Source of the DNA: Moraxella cuniculi DSM 21768
GTDB lineage: Bacteria; Pseudomonadota; Gammaproteobacteria; Pseudomonadales; Moraxellaceae
DNA: 64,000 bases
Direction: 5' to 3'
NCBI RefSeq assembly: GCF_900156515.1
Contig: NZ_FTNU01000006.1
Span: forward strand, 1 to 64,000
This document shows positions 38,725 to 48,284 of the stretch, piece after piece; positions within the stretch are counted from its first letter, which is position 1, and the number at the start of each line of letters is the position of its first letter. A program made the position numbers and the translations under genes. The notes under the pieces were generated by a model. It was not told the DNA's origin. It made no database searches and saw only the letters and a program-made list of their open reading frames with translations.

Positions 38725-38780
38725 TCACCACAGCCGACATTCACCGAATGGATAATCATTGTCAGCTGTGGTGTTCTTTT
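38725..38780 (+). terminator. Large-loop terminator after bfd, enclosing the Fur-like site
   Basis: CACCACAGC (38725-38733) pairs with GCTGTGGTG (38764-38772), with GACA/TGTC extending the stem. TTCTTTTTT follows. The hairpin could end bfd transcription about 110 bases after its stop. Confidence 0.6.
38744..38762 (+). promoter_or_regulatory. Fur-box-like site near the bacterioferritin genes
   Basis: CGAATGGATAATCATTGTC compares with the 19-base Fur consensus GATAATGATAATCATTATC. By eye 14 of 19 bases match, with 12 of the last 13 identical. It sits inside the loop of the hairpin described at 38725-38780. Confidence 0.45.
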
Positions 38781-39043
38781 TTAAAATAATTCTTATTAAA
38801 ATTATCAAAAAATTCAATAAAAACAATGGCTTATTCTGTTATTAACGCATGGATTCTGGGTTGGTTTGTAGATGATTTTTTATTGCATTTGCAAGCAATC
38901 GTCAGAGTGTGAAGCGTTCGCAGTTCAATAACCTTACAAAATTTGGCTTATTTTTGGGCATTTGTGTGTTATCATACGCCACATAAATTTGATTTGATGA
39001 GCAATCAGCAAATCACACATCAACCAACATAGGCAGTCATATT

Positions 39044-39538
39044 ATGAAATCATCTCAAAAAGTCATTGATTATCTGAACTTTTTATTGGGCGGCGAACTG
39101 GGTGCAAGAGATCAGTATTTTATTCATTCGCAAATGTATGCCGAGTGGCATTTTGGCAAATTGTACGATCGCATTTATCATGAAATGGAAGATGAGACGC
39201 TGCACGCCCAATTGATCATTCAACGCATCTTGATGCTTGGCGGTGTGCCAAATATGCAGGTCAGCAAAATCAACATTGGGCATGATGTACCAAGTATGCT
39301 AAAAAGCGATTTGGATTTGGAGCATAGTGTACAAGAGCATCTTAAAGAAGGCATTGCCCTTTGTGAAGCGGAGAGAGATTATGTAACGCGTGATATGCTG
39401 GTGCGTCAGCTAGAAGATACCGAACAAGATCACGCACACTGGCTAGAAAAACAGCTGCGTCTGATTGATTTGATGGGGCTGCAAAACTACCTACAAAGCG
39501 TAACTGCTGAACCAACACAGCCAACCGCAGCACATTGA
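39044..39538 (+). CDS. bfr: Bacterioferritin, ferroxidase-type subunit (no haem Met)
   Basis: This iron-storage subunit of the 24-mer ferritin shell has 164 residues. The di-iron ferroxidase ligands by alignment with E. coli Bfr are all present: E18, E51, H54, E93 (equivalent to E94), and the E/H pair in TEQDHAHWLE (equivalent to E127/H130). The haem ligand Met52 is replaced by Thr (EDETLHAQ). The next gene, 12 bases on, has the reverse pattern. The two are expected to co-assemble. Neisseria species have such a BfrA/BfrB pair. Confidence 0.95.
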   Translation: MKSSQKVIDYLNFLLGGELGARDQYFIHSQMYAEWHFGKLYDRIYHEMEDETLHAQLIIQRILMLGGVPNMQVSKINIGHDVPSMLKSDLDLEHSVQEHLKEGIALCEAERDYVTRDMLVRQLEDTEQDHAHWLEKQLRLIDLMGLQNYLQSVTAEPTQPTAAH

Positions 39539-39550
39539 TTGGAGAGTGTT

Positions 39551-40024
39551 ATGAAAGGTGATAAGCAAGTTATCCGTGCATTAAATCTGGTATTGGGACA
39601 GTCATTGATTGCGATTAATCAGTATTTTTTGCACGCACGCATTGTCAAAAACTGGGGCATTAATGAGCTAAATGAAGCGTTTTATAAGCAGTCCATTCAA
39701 GAAATGAAATGGTCTGATGAGCTGATTGAGCGAATTTTATTGCTTGAAGGCTTGCCAAATTTGCAAGAGCTTGGCAAGTTGTTGATTGGCGAAAATGTCG
39801 CTGAAATTTTGGCGTGCGACCTAAAACTTGAGCAACGCAAGCATGATGTACTGGTTGATGCCATTGGCGTTTGTGAAGAAAATCGTGATTATGTCTCAAG
39901 AGAGATTTTGATAAAACTAAAAGATGGCAATGAAGAATATGAAGATTGGCTAAATACACAACAAGAGCTAATCGAGGATATGGGTATCGAAAACTATATC
40001 CAACTTAAGGCATCTGAAGATTGA
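39551..40024 (+). CDS. bfr: Bacterioferritin, haem-binding subunit (ferroxidase ligands lost)
   Basis: This is the partner subunit of 157 residues. It keeps the haem-ligating Met52 (in QEMKWSD) and E51 and E94. The ferroxidase residues are changed: E18 is Ser (GQSLIAINQY), H54 is Trp, and H130 appears as Tyr in EEYEDWL. It should bind haem and transfer electrons to Bfd but not oxidise iron well by itself. The ATG at 39551 has a GGAGA site 5 bases before it and begins the family-typical MKGDKQVI. It is separated from the first subunit gene by 12 bases. Confidence 0.95.
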   Translation: MKGDKQVIRALNLVLGQSLIAINQYFLHARIVKNWGINELNEAFYKQSIQEMKWSDELIERILLLEGLPNLQELGKLLIGENVAEILACDLKLEQRKHDVLVDAIGVCEENRDYVSREILIKLKDGNEEYEDWLNTQQELIEDMGIENYIQLKASED

Positions 40025-40039
40025 TTATCAAGATTTAAT

Positions 40040-40069
40040 AAAAACCACCGAAAGTTCGGTGGTTTTTTG
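40040..40069. terminator. Terminator after the bacterioferritin genes
   Basis: The hairpin AAACCACCG / CGGTGGTTT has a T-run after it and an A-run before it, so it may work for both the bfr genes and the convergent outer-membrane gene. Confidence 0.85.
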
Positions 40070-40073
40070 TGCT

Positions 40074-40835
40074 TTAGAATTGATAATTGACACCGATGCG
40101 TGTCTTGCTATCAATACTGCCATCTGTCAGCGGGCTGTCTTTTTGGGTTTTTGAGAGCAATTCCAGTCGCTGATTGGCAAAGAGACTGATTTTGTCATTG
40201 AGCTGATAATTGGCGGTAACGGTTGCAAATGGCGACCAGCCAGAAGTTGCTTGATATTCTGGCAAAGTAGTACGCAGGCTCTCGTTGGGACTGATGCCAT
40301 AGTAGTACTGATTGTAGTCTTTGCTTTGCCAAACGGCACCAATTTCAGGATAGATGGTCCATGCGTCTTTGGTGAATTTGCTTAAGTGTGATAGGGCGAC
40401 TGTTTGACCGCCATGTCTGTCTAATAAATCGGTGCTTGCTTTGACCTTCAGGCCACCATAAGCGGTGATGTACATATAGCTGGCGTGTGCCAGTGCTGAC
40501 CATTGGCGCTTGTCAAGTTGCCTAAGTGCCGAAGTATCTGCATCATCTGGGCTAAAGCTACGGCCATCATAGCTGGCACCAAGACGCAGCTGCTGGCGAT
40601 TGTCTTTTAGGGCGTAGATACCTGCTTCAGCACCTTCAATGTACACACGGTTATTGTCATAGAATGCTTGTGGCATCAGGGTGATTTGGTTTTTGCTGGC
40701 ATAGGCGGTGGCGTTAAAACTGGCGTTTGCACCAATTTTTAGGCGAGCATCATTATCAATTGTTAATTTGGCATAAGCTGAACCAGTGCTTAACAGTGTG
40801 GCCAATATCAGCAGCGTGTTGATTGAGTATTTCAT
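40074..40835 (-). CDS. Putative outer-membrane beta-barrel protein
   Basis: The 253-residue protein starts with a signal peptide (MKYSINTLLILATLLSTGSAYA). It continues as alternating short strands (YASKNQITLMPQAFYDNNRV; ASYDGRSFSPDD; FATVTANYQLNDKISLFANQ) and ends in GVNYQF, with the C-terminal Phe typical of outer-membrane barrels. I do not recognise the family. The ATG at 40835 is preceded by AAGGAG, and this start avoids overlap with alr. Confidence 0.7.
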   Translation of the reverse strand: MKYSINTLLILATLLSTGSAYAKLTIDNDARLKIGANASFNATAYASKNQITLMPQAFYDNNRVYIEGAEAGIYALKDNRQQLRLGASYDGRSFSPDDADTSALRQLDKRQWSALAHASYMYITAYGGLKVKASTDLLDRHGGQTVALSHLSKFTKDAWTIYPEIGAVWQSKDYNQYYYGISPNESLRTTLPEYQATSGWSPFATVTANYQLNDKISLFANQRLELLSKTQKDSPLTDGSIDSKTRIGVNYQF

Positions 40836-40869
40836 ATATCTCCTTAGATGATTTTGAAGTTTTATTGTA

Positions 40870-41991
40870 TCACAACGACTCATTGATTGTTTTAATTTGT
40901 CGTGTTGGGCGAGTGGTGAGCCGACACATCAGCTCATAACCAATGGTGCCTGCACGGGCGGCAATCTCATCAATGTGTGGTGATGTGCCCCACAAAATTA
41001 CAGTTGCACCCAGTTCGGCTTCGATATTGCTAATATCAACCATCAGCATATCCATCGCCACTCGCCCAACGATGGGGCAGTGTTGTAGTTGATTATTCTT
41101 ATCAATGATACCAACATGAGCATCTGCAATCACACGCGGATAGCCATCACCATAACCAATGCTCACCACTGCAATGCGGCAATCATTGCTTGCCGTCCAC
41201 AAGGCAGCATAGCCAACGCTTTGACCTTTGGTCAGTTCATGGATTGCCATGATTTGTGCAGATACGGTCATGGCAGGTTTTAGCCCAAGTTCGCTGGCTT
41301 GGTGCTGTGCGGTTGGCTTTGAGCCATACAGGGCGATGCCTGCACGCACCCAGTCATAATGCACTGTGTCAAAATTAAACACACCTGCCGAATTGCACAA
41401 AGAGGCTTGTGTATTGGGAGCAAATTTGCGAATCTGTGCCAGTGCGGCGTTAAATTTGTCAATCTGTACGGCATTTAGTGGGTGGGTTTTGTCATCAGCA
41501 CAGGCAAAATGGCTGGTTAAAATCAACCGATAGCCTGCATCGCTTAGTGCCTTGGCTGCATCAATAATGGTAGTGTCATCAAATCCCAGTCTGCTCATGC
41601 CTGTGTTGTATTTTAGCCAAATGGTGCGGCACAGGGCGGTGGCTTGGGGCTGATTTTGCAATGCCCAATTTAGCTGCTGATTATGGTGAACAACGCAGCC
41701 AAAATCTTTTTCGATGGCGAGCTGCCATTCTGCTTGACTAAATACGCCCTCGATAAGAATAACGGGCTTGGCAACCATCAGGGCATTTGCTACTGCCATA
41801 GCCTCGCTCATGCACGCCACCCCAAAGCCGTCCGCAGCCGACAAGGCAGGCAGAGCAGCTTCGATACCATGACCATAGGCATTGGCCTTGACCATCGCCA
41901 AGACTTTGGTGGTTGGTTGCAGTTTGTTTTTGATGACTTGCAGATTGTGTGTCAGTGCGTCTGGGTGTATGGTGATTGTCGTACTTCTCAT
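40870..41991 (-). CDS. alr: Alanine racemase
   Basis: Alr makes D-alanine for peptidoglycan with PLP. In its 373 residues, the PLP Lys lies in VLAMVKANAYGHG at about residue 34. The catalytic Tyr is in SVGYAALW. MSRLGFD, WVRAGIALYGSKP and GRVAMDMLMVDIS are conserved, with the terminal YELMCRLTTR. It lies downstream of dnaB on the same strand with an 86-base gap, as in several proteobacteria where alr follows dnaB. Confidence 0.96.
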   Translation of the reverse strand: MRSTTITIHPDALTHNLQVIKNKLQPTTKVLAMVKANAYGHGIEAALPALSAADGFGVACMSEAMAVANALMVAKPVILIEGVFSQAEWQLAIEKDFGCVVHHNQQLNWALQNQPQATALCRTIWLKYNTGMSRLGFDDTTIIDAAKALSDAGYRLILTSHFACADDKTHPLNAVQIDKFNAALAQIRKFAPNTQASLCNSAGVFNFDTVHYDWVRAGIALYGSKPTAQHQASELGLKPAMTVSAQIMAIHELTKGQSVGYAALWTASNDCRIAVVSIGYGDGYPRVIADAHVGIIDKNNQLQHCPIVGRVAMDMLMVDISNIEAELGATVILWGTSPHIDEIAARAGTIGYELMCRLTTRPTRQIKTINESL

Positions 41992-42077
41992 GGTATTATT
42001 GCTTGATAAGGTTGATGTGAGTTAGCCAAACTTGTGATGACATGGCTGGCAGTTGGCTTGTTTGTTTGCTGGGAAAA

Positions 42078-43478
42078 TCATTCTTCCATCACATAATCGC
42101 TGGGCAGCTCTGAAGGGATTAAATCCTCAAAGCGTGCATATTCTCCCAAGAATTTCAGCGGTATCGTGCCTCGTTCGCCACGGCGGTTTTTGCCGATGAT
42201 TAATTCGGCGATATTTTTTAGTTCATCTTTATCTTGTTTGTAGTAATGCTCTCGATAAACGAACAGAACCAAGTCGGCATCTTGCTCAATCTGTCCAGAT
42301 TCTCGAATGTCTGACAGCATGGGGCGTTTGTTGGGGCGGTCATCAGCGGCACGGTTTAATTGCGACAAAGCGATGACAGGGCAGTTTAGCTCACGAGCCA
42401 AGCCCTTTAAGCTGCGAGAAATTTCGCCAATTTCGGCAACTTTATTGTGGCTTAGATTTGCCACACGCATCAATTGCATATAATCAACCATCACCATGCC
42501 CAGTCCATTTGGGTGGTTTTTGGCAATGCGGCGACAGCTGGCGCGTATTTCTGATGGACTAAGATCTGAACGAGCGTCAATGTAGAGATTTTTTTCTTGT
42601 AATAGGGTCATGGCGTTCATTAATCTTGCCCATTCATCTTCTTGCATATTTGCCGAACTTAGTCGCCCTTGATGAATGCCTCCCCATGCCGCCAACATTC
42701 GTATGGCAATGTCTTCGGCTGACATTTCCATAGAAAATACCGCAGCGGCTTTATTTTCCATCAAGGCAGCCTGCACAAAGTTTAATGCCAATGCGGTTTT
42801 GCCCATGGCAGGTCTGGCAGCCAGCACAATCAGATTGCCATCTTGAAAGCCTGAGGTTTTATTGTTTAACTCTTCAAAGCCTGTATTTACCCCAATCAGA
42901 CCATTGGGACGAGTACGCAGCTCTTGTAGTTGGTTGGTTACATTGACCAGTACATCATCAATGCGTTGCGGCCCTGTTTTGCTTGAGCCTCTGGCAAAAC
43001 TTTCACCAATGCGAAAAATATCCGCCTCAACGGTATCCAAAATCTCCGTGGCGGTTTGTTTTTTTGGGTGATAGGCAAGGGCGAGCATATTATTTGCCGA
43101 GCCAATCAGCTGTCGATAAATGGACAGCTCTCTTACCTTTTCAGCATAACTGATAAGATTAAAAAAGTTCGCCGTGCTTTGGTTGATGGTTGCCAAATAT
43201 TCCTCACCACCAACCTGCTGAAGCTGACCTACTCGCTCAAGGTAATCATGCACCATCAAGGCATCGTAGGGCTGATTGATGTTGGCTAGGTGATTGATGG
43301 CATCGAAGATTTTTTTGTGCCGCTCACCATAAAAATCCTCACTGCTGACGATGGTTTCGATATTTGTAAAAGCCTCTGGAATGCTCATCAATGACGCCAA
43401 TAGCGACTGCTCCATTTCGATATTATGTGGCGGTTGGCGGCTCATCAGACCATCTGGCTTGTCATTATCTGGGGTCAT
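42078..43478 (-). CDS. dnaB: Replicative DNA helicase DnaB
   Basis: DnaB is the ring helicase at the replication fork. The start at 43478 is chosen because AAGGA lies 7 bases before it; the frame extends 42 residues further upstream without support. The 466 residues have the N-terminal DnaG-binding domain (PPHNIEMEQSLLASLMSIPE), the linker, and the RecA-like domain. That domain carries Walker A ARPAMGKTALALN, Walker B MVMVDYMQLM and ALSQLNRAADDRPNKRPMLS. No intein is present. The order dnaB-alr is common. Confidence 0.96.
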   Translation of the reverse strand: MTPDNDKPDGLMSRQPPHNIEMEQSLLASLMSIPEAFTNIETIVSSEDFYGERHKKIFDAINHLANINQPYDALMVHDYLERVGQLQQVGGEEYLATINQSTANFFNLISYAEKVRELSIYRQLIGSANNMLALAYHPKKQTATEILDTVEADIFRIGESFARGSSKTGPQRIDDVLVNVTNQLQELRTRPNGLIGVNTGFEELNNKTSGFQDGNLIVLAARPAMGKTALALNFVQAALMENKAAAVFSMEMSAEDIAIRMLAAWGGIHQGRLSSANMQEDEWARLMNAMTLLQEKNLYIDARSDLSPSEIRASCRRIAKNHPNGLGMVMVDYMQLMRVANLSHNKVAEIGEISRSLKGLARELNCPVIALSQLNRAADDRPNKRPMLSDIRESGQIEQDADLVLFVYREHYYKQDKDELKNIAELIIGKNRRGERGTIPLKFLGEYARFEDLIPSELPSDYVMEE

Positions 43479-43576
43479 GTCATGTCCTTGCTGGGTGTTT
43501 TGTCGATTTTTGCCAAAAAAAGTGCTAAACTGTCTTGGCAAATTGTACCACAAAATCACCATCGGATAGCCAAAAA

Positions 43577-44722
43577 ATGTCAGCAGCCTACCAAAATTTG
43601 CCAAAATCCTCTCTGTGCCAGCCCGCTTTGTCGCAAAACAAACCTTTGCTTATTACCACAGGCGAGCCTGCTGGGATTGGCATGGATATTGTGCTGGATA
43701 TTTTGCCCAAATTAACAGGGCGATGGCTGATTGCTGCTGATGCTGTCGCCTTATACGAGCGTGCCAAACAACTAAAGGCGGCAGGGGTGATTGATCGCTT
43801 GCCAGCATGGTCTATCATTGATGTGCCTGATGGGATTGAGCAATTGCCCACAGCTTGGTTTGAGCAATCAGATTACCCAAGCAAAATACCGCATGAGACA
43901 GGCGATGATTTGTTTTATTCTAGTAAAAGTAGCGATGTGGTGATTTTGAACATAGCTTGCCATGAAAAGGTAAAACCATCAGAGTTAAATCCTGCCAACG
44001 CCATCATGGTTGAAAAACAGCTAAGGCTGGCTCATCAGTTGGCAATGGCAAATCAAGTGGCTGCAATCATCACCGCCCCAATCCAAAAATCAGTGATGAT
44101 TGAGGCTGGCATTTTGCTTGATAACGGTACGCCATTTAGTGGACATACAGAATATTTTATGCACAAGGCAGCCTGTGATAAGGTGGTGATGATGCTTGCC
44201 AATGCAGCCATGAAGGTTGCTTTGGTAACAACTCATCTGCCACTAAGACAAGTTGCAGATGCCATAAATTTTGATGAAATCATCAAAACCGTACAAATCA
44301 CCCATCAGGCACTGGTCGAACAATTTGCCATTGCCAAGCCAAAAATCTTAGTCTGCGGGCTAAATCCCCATGCAGGCGAGCAAGGGCATTTGGGCGATGA
44401 AGAGCTGACCATCATTAACCCAGCATTGGCACAGATGCAAGCGGCTGGTATCGATGTCTCGTTTGCCATGCCAGCTGATACATTGTTTACCAAGCCGCAT
44501 CTGGATAGCTGTGATGCGGTTATTGCCATGTACCACGATCAGGGGCTTGCTCCCCTAAAATCGCACGGATTTGGCGATACGGTAAATATCACGCTGGGGC
44601 TGCCTTATGTGCGTACTTCGGTGGATCATGGCACGGCATTGGATTTGGCAGGGCGAGGTGGTGCATCAAGTTCAAGTCTATGGCAGGCGATTAATTATGC
44701 CCAAAAGATGACCGCTGGCTGA
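43577..44722 (+). CDS. pdxA: 4-hydroxythreonine-4-phosphate dehydrogenase
   Basis: PdxA oxidises 4-phosphohydroxy-L-threonine in pyridoxal phosphate synthesis. The start MSAAYQNLP (43577) precedes LLITTGEPAGIGMDIVLDIL by about 22 residues. The metal-binding His residues lie in FSGHTEYFMHKA, NPHAGEQGHLGDEEL and VIAMYHDQGLAPLKSHGFGD. The terminal VRTSVDHGTALDLAGRG is also conserved. The gene is divergent from dnaB; the first in-frame start at 43535 lies upstream and is not supported by a ribosome site. rsmA and apaH follow, the order found in E. coli. Confidence 0.95.
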   Translation: MSAAYQNLPKSSLCQPALSQNKPLLITTGEPAGIGMDIVLDILPKLTGRWLIAADAVALYERAKQLKAAGVIDRLPAWSIIDVPDGIEQLPTAWFEQSDYPSKIPHETGDDLFYSSKSSDVVILNIACHEKVKPSELNPANAIMVEKQLRLAHQLAMANQVAAIITAPIQKSVMIEAGILLDNGTPFSGHTEYFMHKAACDKVVMMLANAAMKVALVTTHLPLRQVADAINFDEIIKTVQITHQALVEQFAIAKPKILVCGLNPHAGEQGHLGDEELTIINPALAQMQAAGIDVSFAMPADTLFTKPHLDSCDAVIAMYHDQGLAPLKSHGFGDTVNITLGLPYVRTSVDHGTALDLAGRGGASSSSLWQAINYAQKMTAG

Positions 44723-44912
44723 TTTGTACAATCATTTGCCAAACAGTTCAGCAAAAATCAGCAAATCATGCTATCATAAGCCAAGCCAGTGTCGATAAAA
44801 TCAGCTTGAGACTGTCATTTATCACCTTTGCCACGATTGCGATACCAAAACCCATCTGTCGTGGTTTATTGATAAAATTTTATATCATTTATTATAATTA
44901 GTTAATTTAGCC

Positions 44913-45761
44913 ATGGCACATATCATTCCAAAATCTCCCCAGCAGGCAAAACACGCACCCAGAAAGCGATTTGGTCAAAATTTCTTACATGACACCACGG
45001 TTATTGGTCAAATTGTTGCAGCGATTGGGCTTAATAGGCAGGATAATTTGCTTGAGATTGGGCCGGGGCTAGGGGCTTTGACCGAGCCATTGTTGGCGGA
45101 GGTTGATGGCATGACGGTCATTGAGCTTGATCGAGATTTGGCAGCTCAATTAAAAATCAACATTGGTGCAAATAGCCACCCTGATTTCACCATCATTAAT
45201 GATAACGCCATGGATATTGATTATCGAGAGCTTGCCATTAAGCAAGGCAAAGGGGCGTTTCGTGTGGTGGGCAATCTGCCATATAATATCTCAACGCCAA
45301 TCTTGTTTCGCTTGTTGGAATTTGCCGATGTGATTTGTGATATGCATTTTATGCTCCAAAAAGAAGTTGTTGATCGTATCACTGCCGAGCCAAATACCAA
45401 GGCCTATGGCAGGTTGTCGGTGATTATGCAATATCATTGCCAGTCGGAATATCTGCTGACTGTGCCAAATGGAGCGTTTAATCCGCCGCCAAAAGTTACC
45501 AGTGCCGTTTTTCGCTTAACACCATTTGCCAATAAGCCCATCACTGCCAAAGATGAAGCAGTGTTTTCGCTTGTGGTGCGTGAGGCGTTTAATCATCGCC
45601 GTAAGACTTTGCGTGCTATTTTTAAGGCGAGTGCCTTATTGCCAACGCTTGACGAGACAGATTTTGAGCAGATTGCCATCAATCCACAAGCCAGACCCGA
45701 GACCTTGGGCGTGGCAGAATTTGTTGCACTTGCTGACTTGGTTGCCAAGCGTATCAATTGA
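44913..45761 (+). CDS. rsmA: 16S rRNA (adenine1518-N6/adenine1519-N6) dimethyltransferase
   Basis: RsmA dimethylates two adenines in the 3' terminal hairpin of 16S rRNA late in 30S assembly. Its 282 residues include [10 protein letters not shown], the SAM motif [14 protein letters not shown], the acidic VIELDRDL, and the catalytic GNLPYNIST (motif IV). [13 protein letters not shown] and the C-terminal helical domain follow. A TATAAT lies at 44893-44898. It is part of the pdxA-rsmA-apaH cluster. Confidence 0.96.
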   Translation: MAHIIPKSPQQAKHAPRKRFGQNFLHDTTVIGQIVAAIGLNRQDNLLEIGPGLGALTEPLLAEVDGMTVIELDRDLAAQLKINIGANSHPDFTIINDNAMDIDYRELAIKQGKGAFRVVGNLPYNISTPILFRLLEFADVICDMHFMLQKEVVDRITAEPNTKAYGRLSVIMQYHCQSEYLLTVPNGAFNPPPKVTSAVFRLTPFANKPITAKDEAVFSLVVREAFNHRRKTLRAIFKASALLPTLDETDFEQIAINPQARPETLGVAEFVALADLVAKRIN

Positions 45762-45791
45762 CTTGGTTCACCGAACAAATACAGACTATCC

Positions 45792-46622
45792 ATGAAAAAT
45801 CATACAAAAAAATACCGCCATCACTATGTTATCGGTGATTTACAAGGCTGTCATGCAGCGTTTAATCGGCTGCTTGAGGTGATACAATTTGATGCAGGCT
45901 GTGATAAATTGTGGCTTGCAGGTGATATTGTTGCACGAGGTGAGGATTCGCTGGCAACTTTACGCCAAGCCAAGCAATTGTCCGACATGGGGGCATTGAC
46001 CACAGTGCTTGGCAACCATGACATTACTTTAATTGCCACATGGCGAGGCATCTTGCCAGTCAAGCCCAAAGACAAGACGGAGGCGATTTTTGCAGCAAAA
46101 GATTGCGATGAGCTGCTTAATTGGTTACGCAACCAGTCACTGCTTGTTTTTCCTGACAACAAAACCGTCCTGACGCATGCTGGCATACCGCCCAATTGGA
46201 GCATCAGCGAGGCGGCAAAATACGCCAAAGAGCTACAAAATCAGCTTAGCGGCAGCCTAAAGCAGCTTGATAGACTGCTGCCTAATTTATACAGCAAAAA
46301 ATCAGATGAATGGTCGGATAAATTAAACGGCTACAAAAGAATGCGTGCCATCGCCAACTACTTAACCCGTATGCGTCTGTGCAGCGAATCAGGGCTGTTG
46401 GAATTTTCATTCAAGCAGACGCTTGATGATGATATGCCACCTGATTTTCGTCCGTGGTTTGAATGGTTTGTGGTGCGTGAGCGGCGTATTTTATTTGGGC
46501 ATTGGGCAGCTTTGCGAGCCGAAATAGACACCAAATTTGTGCGTGCTTTGGACGGTGGTTGTGTTTGGGGCGGTAATTTGGTGGCATATCGCTTGGCGGA
46601 CGGGGCGATTTTTCAGGTTTAG
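45792..46622 (+). CDS. apaH: Bis(5'-nucleosyl)-tetraphosphatase (symmetrical)
   Basis: ApaH hydrolyses Ap4A to two ADP and removes Np4 caps from RNA. Its 276 residues have the metallophosphatase motifs VIGDLQGCHAAF, GDIVARGEDSLATLR and LGNHDI. The usual GDxVxRGxxS reads GDIVARGEDS. VLTHAGIPPNW and LFGHWAAL supply further metal ligands. It is 30 bases after rsmA; the apaG gene often found in between is missing. Confidence 0.94.
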   Translation: MKNHTKKYRHHYVIGDLQGCHAAFNRLLEVIQFDAGCDKLWLAGDIVARGEDSLATLRQAKQLSDMGALTTVLGNHDITLIATWRGILPVKPKDKTEAIFAAKDCDELLNWLRNQSLLVFPDNKTVLTHAGIPPNWSISEAAKYAKELQNQLSGSLKQLDRLLPNLYSKKSDEWSDKLNGYKRMRAIANYLTRMRLCSESGLLEFSFKQTLDDDMPPDFRPWFEWFVVRERRILFGHWAALRAEIDTKFVRALDGGCVWGGNLVAYRLADGAIFQV

Positions 46623-46729
46623 TTAAATTAAACAATCAGTGAATTTTATTTTTATAATTGGTTGATATTGGGCTTGATAATTTGCATTGATGATTTTTGC
46701 TTGTTTATCAGTTATGCCCAAAACAACGG

Positions 46730-46758
46730 TTGCAAGGATTATAAAAATTTTTTATAAT
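46730..46758 (+). promoter_or_regulatory. Sigma-70 promoter of pgk
   Basis: TTGCAA (46730-46735) and TATAAT (46753-46758) are exactly 17 bases apart. The pgk start lies 60 bases beyond, after AAGGATAA at 46808-46815. Confidence 0.75.
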
Positions 46759-46818
46759 CGGATTGATTGTATTATATCATTTCATTAGTTTTGCTTTATT
46801 AATTTATAAGGATAACCT

Positions 46819-48015
46819 ATGACCATCGTTGCCATGAATGAGTTAGATTTGTCAAACAAACGCGTGCTGATTCGTGAGGATTTGAATGTGCCAATCAAAG
46901 ACGGCGTCATCACAAGTGATGTGCGATTGCAGGCGGCACTGCCCACCTTAAAAGACGCATTGGCAAAAAATGCCGCCGTGTTGGTTGCATCGCATTTGGG
47001 TCGCCCAGTTGAAGGTGAGCCTGAGGCAAAATATTCATTGCAACCTGTGGCGGACTATCTTGCGGCGGCACTGGATATGCCAGTACGCTTTGAGACAGAT
47101 TATTTGGACGGTGTGGAAATTGCTGCAGGCGAGTTGGTTTTGCTTGAAAATGTGCGTTTTAATGTCGGCGAAAAGAAAAATGACGACAAACTTGCCGAGC
47201 GGTATGCCAACTTGTGCGATGTGTTTGTCATGGATGCTTTTGGCACGGCTCATCGAGCCCAAGCCTCAACCGAAGGGGTGATTCGTGCCGCCAAGGGTCA
47301 AGCCAAGGCGGTTTGTGCAGGCAATCTGCTGGCTGCTGAATTATCTGCTTTGTCGCGTGCTTTGGATAATCCGCAATCGCCTGTGCTGGCAATTGTTGGT
47401 GGCTCGAAAGTATCAACCAAACTTGATGTGCTATTAAGTCTTGCCGAAAAATGCGACAGTATCGTTGTTGGTGGCGGTATTGCCAATACTTTCCTTGCTG
47501 CCACAGGGGTGAATGTTGGTGCGTCATTATATGAGCCTGATTTGGTAGAAACCGCTAAGCAAATCATGCAAAAAACCAATATTTTGCTGCCATCAGAGGT
47601 CGTGGTTGCCAAAAAATCACAAATCAACTTTGATGACTTTTTGGGCTCTTTGGACAAGGCTGATGCCCAAGTCAAATCTGTGCATGATATTGCTGATGAT
47701 GAGATGATTTTAGATATTGCCAAAGACAGTGCCGAGTTGATTGCCCAGCATATTCACAATGCCGCTACAATTTTATGGAATGGTCCTGTTGGGGTATTTG
47801 AAGTGGATAAATTTGGCACAGGTACGCAGATATTGGCGTTTGCCGTCAGAGACAGTCAGGGCTTTAGTATCGCAGGTGGTGGTGATACGCTGGCAGCGAT
47901 TGACAAGTATCAAGTTGCTGATGGTGTTGATTATTTATCAACAGGCGGTGGGGCGTTTTTGGAATTTGTTGAGGGCAAGACTTTGCCTGCAATTGCTGCC
48001 TTGCAAGCCAGTTAA
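46819..48015 (+). CDS. pgk: Phosphoglycerate kinase
   Basis: Pgk makes ATP from 1,3-bisphosphoglycerate in glycolysis and runs backwards in gluconeogenesis. Its 398 residues include [36 protein letters not shown] (substrate site), [15 protein letters not shown], and [20 protein letters not shown]. The nucleotide site has [20 protein letters not shown] and [15 protein letters not shown]. It is an isolated gene with a strong promoter. fba, its pathway neighbour, is 770 bases downstream after a small lipoprotein. Confidence 0.97.
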   Translation: MTIVAMNELDLSNKRVLIREDLNVPIKDGVITSDVRLQAALPTLKDALAKNAAVLVASHLGRPVEGEPEAKYSLQPVADYLAAALDMPVRFETDYLDGVEIAAGELVLLENVRFNVGEKKNDDKLAERYANLCDVFVMDAFGTAHRAQASTEGVIRAAKGQAKAVCAGNLLAAELSALSRALDNPQSPVLAIVGGSKVSTKLDVLLSLAEKCDSIVVGGGIANTFLAATGVNVGASLYEPDLVETAKQIMQKTNILLPSEVVVAKKSQINFDDFLGSLDKADAQVKSVHDIADDEMILDIAKDSAELIAQHIHNAATILWNGPVGVFEVDKFGTGTQILAFAVRDSQGFSIAGGGDTLAAIDKYQVADGVDYLSTGGGAFLEFVEGKTLPAIAALQAS

Positions 48016-48284
48016 GGCGGGTGGTTGTTTTATGCCAAATCAGACAGCAAGGCTGGATAAGTTGGCATTAATCCACTTGTAATTTTGTACAAAAGCCACC
48101 AGATATTTGCCAAACTTAATGGTAAATTAATGCTTTGTTATTTTTTGTTGCATTTTTACTATTGTACTTGTCAAATTGGTTGGGTATGACTAAACTAATA
48201 GCATTTAGTTAATTTTGCCAAATCATCGCCAAACTACCCAAGGGTATCATAAGCCGATGCAGGGCAAGCAAAGAGAGATGAAGT

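Larger units (their letters stand above)
38656..39043. other. Intergenic region bfd to bacterioferritin
   Basis: This 388-base interval lacks genes. It holds a hairpin with ACCACAGC/GCTGTGGT arms (38726-38771) followed by a T-rich tail, which would end bfd. A Fur-like site lies within its loop. The rest is AT-rich with no clear element apart from a possible promoter close to the first bacterioferritin gene. Confidence 0.6.

Noticed and set aside
43479-43604. Extra 42 residues at the N-terminus of DnaB
   Set aside because: No ribosome site at the far start; the ATG at 43478 has AAGGA at good spacing and the family-like start.
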